From Intrasporangiaceae bacterium (GTDB lineage Bacteria; Actinomycetota; Actinomycetes; Actinomycetales; Dermatophilaceae): DNA of 15,121 nucleotides. The position numbers and the translations under genes were made by a program. Numbering within the stretch: position 1 is the stretch's first letter; each line of letters begins with the position of its first letter. Of this stretch, positions 13,862 through 15,121 are shown piece after piece. The DNA lies in the NCBI GenBank assembly GCA_012518475.1, contig JAAYSB010000223.1, positions 1 to 15,121 on the forward strand, in the 5' to 3' direction. A model generated the notes under the pieces. The model made no database searches, was not told the origin of the DNA, and saw only the letters and a list, made by a program, of their open reading frames with translations.

Positions 13862-14680
13862 CTAGAGAGACGAGGCCTGGTCATCGGCGAGGTCGCGCGT
13901 CCACGCCGGCTGGTTGCGGGCGCGGCGCTTCTCGATGACCTTCATGATGAGGCCTGCCAGGAAGTACAGCCCCGTGAGCGGCACGCCGAGCATGAGCATG
14001 GTCGAGGCGTCACCGGTCGGGGTCGCCACAGCGGCGAAGACCATGATGAGGAGGATCGCGACGCGCCAGTGCTGGAACACGAACCGCGCGGGGAGGACAC
14101 CGATGAGGTTGAAGGCGACCATGAAGACAGGCAGCAGGAACCCCAGGCCGAAGACGAGCATGAGGCGGGTGACGAAGGCGAAGTACTTCGCGTTGTCCTG
14201 GATGTTGGACGAGCCCGGAGGCGTGAAGCCGTAGAGGATCTGCAGGGCCATCGGCAGGATCGTGAAGGCGACGAAGACGCCGGTGAGGAAGAGCGGCACC
14301 ATCGCTGCGATGAAGGCGAGCGACCAGCGCTTCTCCTTCTTCGTCAGGCCGGGGACGATGAAGGCCCAGATCTGATAGAGCCAGACCGGGCTGGAGAGGA
14401 TGATTCCCGCCCAGATCGACAGACTGATGCGCTGGCTGAGGGCTGAGGTGGCCTCGCCGAAGTTGAGCGAGATGAGGGAGTCCGGGTTGGCGTCCTTGTA
14501 GGCGTACCACGGCTCGGTGAGCTTGTAGTACAGCGGCCAGAAGTACTTCGTGCCCACCGCGATCGCGATGACGCCGACGGCAGCCGCCGACACGAGCAGA
14601 CGCCGCCGGAACTCCTTGAAGTGCTCGGCGAGCGTCATCCTCCCCTCGGGGTCGCGAGGGGCTCTACGTCGAAAGGCCAC
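13862..14680 (-). CDS. tatC: Sec-independent protein translocase subunit TatC
   Basis: 272-residue polytopic membrane protein that binds twin-arginine signal peptides and recruits TatA. About six membrane segments are visible (about 29-48, 86-108, 119-145, 168-195, 203-221, 226-248). Family motifs are LAEHFKEFRRRLL (17-29, matching HLxELRxRL), SSPVWLYQIWAFIVPGL (96-112) and ATPTGDASTMLMLGVPL (219-235). Start choice: GTG 14680 gives an N-terminal DPEGRM stretch of the type common in actinobacterial TatC. ATG 14638 has a good GAGG 5 bases upstream (within GAGGGGAGG), so both may be used. It lies 34 bp after tatA and 11 bp before dagK. Confidence 0.95.
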   Translation of the reverse strand: MAFRRRAPRDPEGRMTLAEHFKEFRRRLLVSAAAVGVIAIAVGTKYFWPLYYKLTEPWYAYKDANPDSLISLNFGEATSALSQRISLSIWAGIILSSPVWLYQIWAFIVPGLTKKEKRWSLAFIAAMVPLFLTGVFVAFTILPMALQILYGFTPPGSSNIQDNAKYFAFVTRLMLVFGLGFLLPVFMVAFNLIGVLPARFVFQHWRVAILLIMVFAAVATPTGDASTMLMLGVPLTGLYFLAGLIMKVIEKRRARNQPAWTRDLADDQASSL

Positions 14681-14714
14681 CGTTGTCGGAAGGGCTGGTC
14701 GCTACCGACCGACC

Positions 14715-15098
14715 TCAGGCGACCGGGCGGGTCGGGTCGTCAGGGGCGTCCCCGGGACGCTGGAAAGGCTGCTGCGGGGGCTGCTGCGGCTGTGCCTGGG
14801 GCTGCTCGTACTGCTGGTGCTGCGGCTGCTGGTAGGCCTGCGCGGGCGGGGGCTGGTAGCCCTGTGCCGGCGGAGGTGTCACCTGCTGGGGCCGGTCGTA
14901 GTCGTCGGCGGCGTCTCCGGGGACGATGGCGTCAGCCGCGCCGTCCTTGCCGTCCTTCTTCATCTCCTCGACCTCGCTCTTGAAGACCCGCGCCGAGCGA
15001 CCGAGGCTGCGAGCGGCGTCAGGAAGCCGCTTCCAGCCGAAGACGATGATCAGCAGGATGAGCAGGATGATGAGCTCGGTGCCTCTGGGGAAGTTCAT
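14715..15098 (-). CDS. tatA: Sec-independent protein translocase subunit TatA
   Basis: 127 residues; pore-forming component of twin-arginine export. A single N-terminal membrane helix (TELIILLILLIIVFG, 7-21) is followed by the hinge GWKRLPD (21-27) and an amphipathic helix (about 27-47, ARSLGRSARVFKSEVEEM). The C-terminal tail is unusual: acidic at 51-68, then strongly Pro/Gln/Tyr-rich (about 70-113, repeats of PPPAQ-Y-QPP type) and probably disordered. No SdrB/TatB-style extension is seen. ATG 15098 is the natural start, with AAGGTTGGA just upstream. It is first of tatA-tatC-dagK-helY within the window. Any promoter, and the pafBC genes expected upstream, lie beyond the right edge. Confidence 0.94.
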   Translation of the reverse strand: MNFPRGTELIILLILLIIVFGWKRLPDAARSLGRSARVFKSEVEEMKKDGKDGAADAIVPGDAADDYDRPQQVTPPPAQGYQPPPAQAYQQPQHQQYEQPQAQPQQPPQQPFQRPGDAPDDPTRPVA

Positions 15099-15121
15099 GT
15101 GTCCAACCTTGACGCGGTAGC

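Noticed and set aside
12834..13865. 343-codon plus-strand frame across helY and dagK
   Set aside because: Crosses two well-supported minus-strand genes and has no domain.

Overview
The window is a chromosomal segment of a high-GC Gram-positive bacterium (Actinomycetota). The evidence is the strong GC bias at third codon positions, frequent GTG starts, TANNNT -10 boxes placed directly before start codons, and a tatA-tatC-dagK-helY run facing a stand-alone 5'-3' exonuclease, which resembles the Mycobacterium tuberculosis tatA-tatC-helY-Rv2091c-Rv2090 neighbourhood. The overall look suggests Micrococcales, perhaps the Intrasporangiaceae/Dermatophilaceae group, but genus cannot be decided from this sequence. 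Thirteen protein genes are supported. There are no rRNA, tRNA, IS elements, CRISPR arrays or phage genes, and no gene-free stretch exceeds 300 bases.

Left third (1-5900): a lysine-catabolism and acetate-energy module. On the minus strand, kdd (3,5-diaminohexanoate dehydrogenase), pta (phosphotransacetylase with P-loop and DRTGG domains) and ackA (acetate kinase) form a tight operon: the pta ribosome site overlaps the kdd stop codon and ackA overlaps pta by 4 bp. Divergently, kamA encodes a radical-SAM lysine 2,3-aminomutase. KamA and Kdd catalyse steps 1 and 3 of the lysine aminomutase (3,5-diaminohexanoate) fermentation pathway. Pta-AckA is the ATP-yielding exit from the acetyl-CoA the pathway makes. 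The other steps (5,6-aminomutase, Kce, Kal, CoA transferase) are not in the window. The 91-bp kdd/kamA intergenic region holds a recognisable kamA promoter, apparently leaderless, and two dyad symmetries, one over the -35 box. The first 45 bases carry two stem-loop/palindrome structures just past ackA.

Middle (5922-9977): ybaK (Cys-tRNA(Pro) deacylase family); a convergent Lrp/AsnC regulator; a divergent 5'-3' exonuclease; a small amphi-Trp-like protein; a convergent orphan aminoglycoside-phosphotransferase-fold protein; and a small secreted Pro/Ala/Ser-rich protein.

Right third (10121-15098): a minus-strand run tatA-tatC-dagK-helY, giving the twin-arginine translocase, a diacylglycerol-kinase-family lipid kinase, and an Mtr4/Ski2-like RNA helicase with an unusual Arg/Gly-rich insert between its RecA domains. 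pafBC would be expected just beyond the right edge, by analogy with M. tuberculosis.

The most interesting part is the kamA / kdd-pta-ackA arrangement and its compact control region. Everything right of about 5.9 kb is mostly ordinary actinobacterial core genome.
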